Position numbers and translations under genes: made by a program. Shown in pieces: positions 63,360 through 64,000 of a DNA stretch of 64,000 nt (positions are counted from its first letter, which is position 1; every line of letters begins with the position of its first letter). The DNA lies in the NCBI GenBank assembly GCA_003116855.1, contig BEWT01000004.1:1-64000 (forward strand), given 5' to 3'. Source of the DNA: Desulfurococcaceae archaeon AG1. GTDB lineage: Archaea; Thermoproteota; Thermoprotei_A; Sulfolobales; AG1. The notes under the pieces were generated by a model. The model did no database searches. It worked only from the letters and a program-made list of their open reading frames with translations, and was not told the DNA's origin.

Positions 63360-63800
63360 CTAGGCTCTGGGATCTGTGGTGTGGGGCTGTGACCCGGCTT
63401 TCGTCTCCATCCATAGGTTTATCAACTCCTTAGGGCACTCAACAGCCCTTATACCGTTATCCTCTTTCTCAACACATGCGAAAGCCACATAACCCTCGGC
63501 AGCATGCTTCCCGGTTGTCTCGTTATAGATCTCGAACTTATATCTAAGACCCCTAGATCTAGCCTCATCCAGCTCAAGCCTAACTCTGATCTCGTCGCCC
63601 CATCTCAGGGGGCTTCTATACCTAGCATGAACCTCGATTCTCGGTATCAGCCTATGCACCTCCCCCAACCCCTTAGATCTATATAGATCCTCCTCAGCCC
63701 TCTCAACAATCCTGAGAATACTGGTGAAATGAGCTATCCCGGCAGCATCTGTCTCAGACCAATACACCCTATACCTAGCCTCGAAGGGCAATAGAGGCAC
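63360..63800 (-). CDS. Acyl-CoA thioesterase, 4HBT (YbgC-like) family
   Basis: 146 residues, single hotdog domain: YRVYWSETDAAGIAHFTSILRIVERAEEDLY with the catalytic Asp18 in SETDAAG, then RSPLRWGDEIRVRLELDEARSRGLRYKFEIYNETTG. It hydrolyses acyl-CoA thioesters; substrate not known. GTG 63800 or TTG 63791 are possible starts; GGTG upstream favours the latter. The 3' end lies 77 bases from the convergent or neighbouring gene's start. Confidence 0.88.
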   Translation of the reverse strand: MPLLPFEARYRVYWSETDAAGIAHFTSILRIVERAEEDLYRSKGLGEVHRLIPRIEVHARYRSPLRWGDEIRVRLELDEARSRGLRYKFEIYNETTGKHAAEGYVAFACVEKEDNGIRAVECPKELINLWMETKAGSQPHTTDPRA

Positions 63801-63880
63801 CGATAATATGGTGCTAGTCCAGAATATAATACAGTCGCTATGGTATTTCGATTAATTCCAAGGATCCGCAGAGCAGGATC

Positions 63881-63888
63881 TATATAAG
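63881..63888 (+). promoter_or_regulatory. TATA box for partial gene at the right edge
   Basis: TATATAAG lies about 37 bases upstream of the GTG start at 63918. Transcription would begin near 63907, leaving a very short leader. Confidence 0.55.
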
Positions 63889-63917
63889 CATGTTCGTAAA
63901 GAGATCAGGGGTTGCTA

Positions 63918-64000
63918 GTGAGCATCGACAGAGGGTTGGGCGAGGATGAACAGAGCACCGAGGATCCGGGCGTTATTGTCATAGAGACCATAAGGCTGTA
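63918..64000 (+). CDS. Start of an unidentified gene (partial)
   Basis: GTG at 63918, with CAGGGG about six bases upstream, opens a frame that runs to the window edge (27 codons, MSIDRGLGEDEQST...). Too short to identify. The Asp/Glu-rich start gives no family hint. Confidence 0.55.
   Translation, partial: MSIDRGLGEDEQSTEDPGVIVIETIRL

Noticed and set aside
1-64000. CRISPR arrays, rRNA genes, plasmid origins
   Set aside because: No regularly spaced repeats, no rRNA-like blocks and no replication-origin cluster were seen on either strand.

Overview
The window reads as chromosomal DNA of a hyperthermophilic crenarchaeote (Thermoprotei; the order cannot be fixed from the sequence alone). The evidence is an Alba chromatin protein, an archaeal EF-2 with the diphthamide histidine plus the diphthine synthase gene, CTP-type riboflavin kinase and RibL-type FAD synthetase, a tRNA-splicing endonuclease, a tRNA-Trp gene with a bulge-helix-bulge intron, C/D-box sRNA candidates, TATA-type promoters, GGTG/GGAGGT Shine-Dalgarno sites, many GTG/TTG starts, and AGA/AGG-rich, ATA-rich coding sequence. 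Genes are densely packed on both strands.

Layout. 1-8.3 kb: a partial HD hydrolase, alba, an iron-type binding protein and fused permease without an ATPase, EF-2, and an ABC-2 exporter. 8.3-11.5 kb: a universal stress protein, a 2-hydroxyacid dehydrogenase, a divergent PiT-like transporter and an ASCH protein. 11.5-16.2 kb: a tetrapyrrole operon (precorrin-2 dehydrogenase, HemA, a fused AhbA-AhbB siroheme decarboxylase, an aldo/keto reductase, HemD), which points to heme synthesis through siroheme. 16.3-17.4 kb: a PflA-like radical SAM protein. 17.4-20.9 kb: an AT-rich accessory patch with a Bat-type regulator, an intact IS607-type element (tnpA-tnpB with hairpins at the tnpB 3' end), and the C-terminal stump of a DapA-family aldolase at its right edge. 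20.9-29.7 kb: two sugar ABC importers served by one MalK-type ATPase gene. The binding protein of the first is frameshifted by a 14-bp tandem duplication. A BtpA-family gene lies between them, and its upstream region carries a repeated operator-like motif.

29.8-41.9 kb: housekeeping RNA and cofactor genes: a permuted GTPase, a NifX-fold protein, RibL-DphB-RibK, tRNA-Trp, a DUF47/PhoU-like protein, EndA (apparently with a CTG start), UbiX, a cis-prenyltransferase, an EndoIII-like glycosylase, a KH-domain protein, a C/D sRNA and valyl-tRNA synthetase. 42-50 kb: a divergent pair of secreted or surface proteins, one of about 2058 residues. 50-59.5 kb: E1-alpha/E1-beta of a 2-oxoacid dehydrogenase, ketopantoate reductase, a ferritin-like protein, a TrmB regulator, a methylisocitrate lyase-like protein and a LipB-HTH-LipA lipoylation operon. 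59.5-64 kb: an unknown protein end-to-end with a DNA methyltransferase, a macrodomain protein, a pyrimidine-dimer glycosylase-like protein, a thioesterase and the start of one more gene.

How the genes fit together: lipoyl synthase and octanoyltransferase would lipoylate the E2 partner of the E1 genes (E2/E3 are not in the window). DphB modifies the EF-2 encoded here. EndA would cut the intron of the tRNA-Trp gene encoded 1.2 kb away. UbiX would make prenyl-FMN, which in archaea also serves the UbiD-type decarboxylase of the archaeal mevalonate pathway feeding the cis-prenyltransferase next door. Most likely sites of novelty are the surface-protein pair, the unknown protein paired with the methyltransferase, the CTG start of endA, the sRNA candidates and the repeated operator motif.
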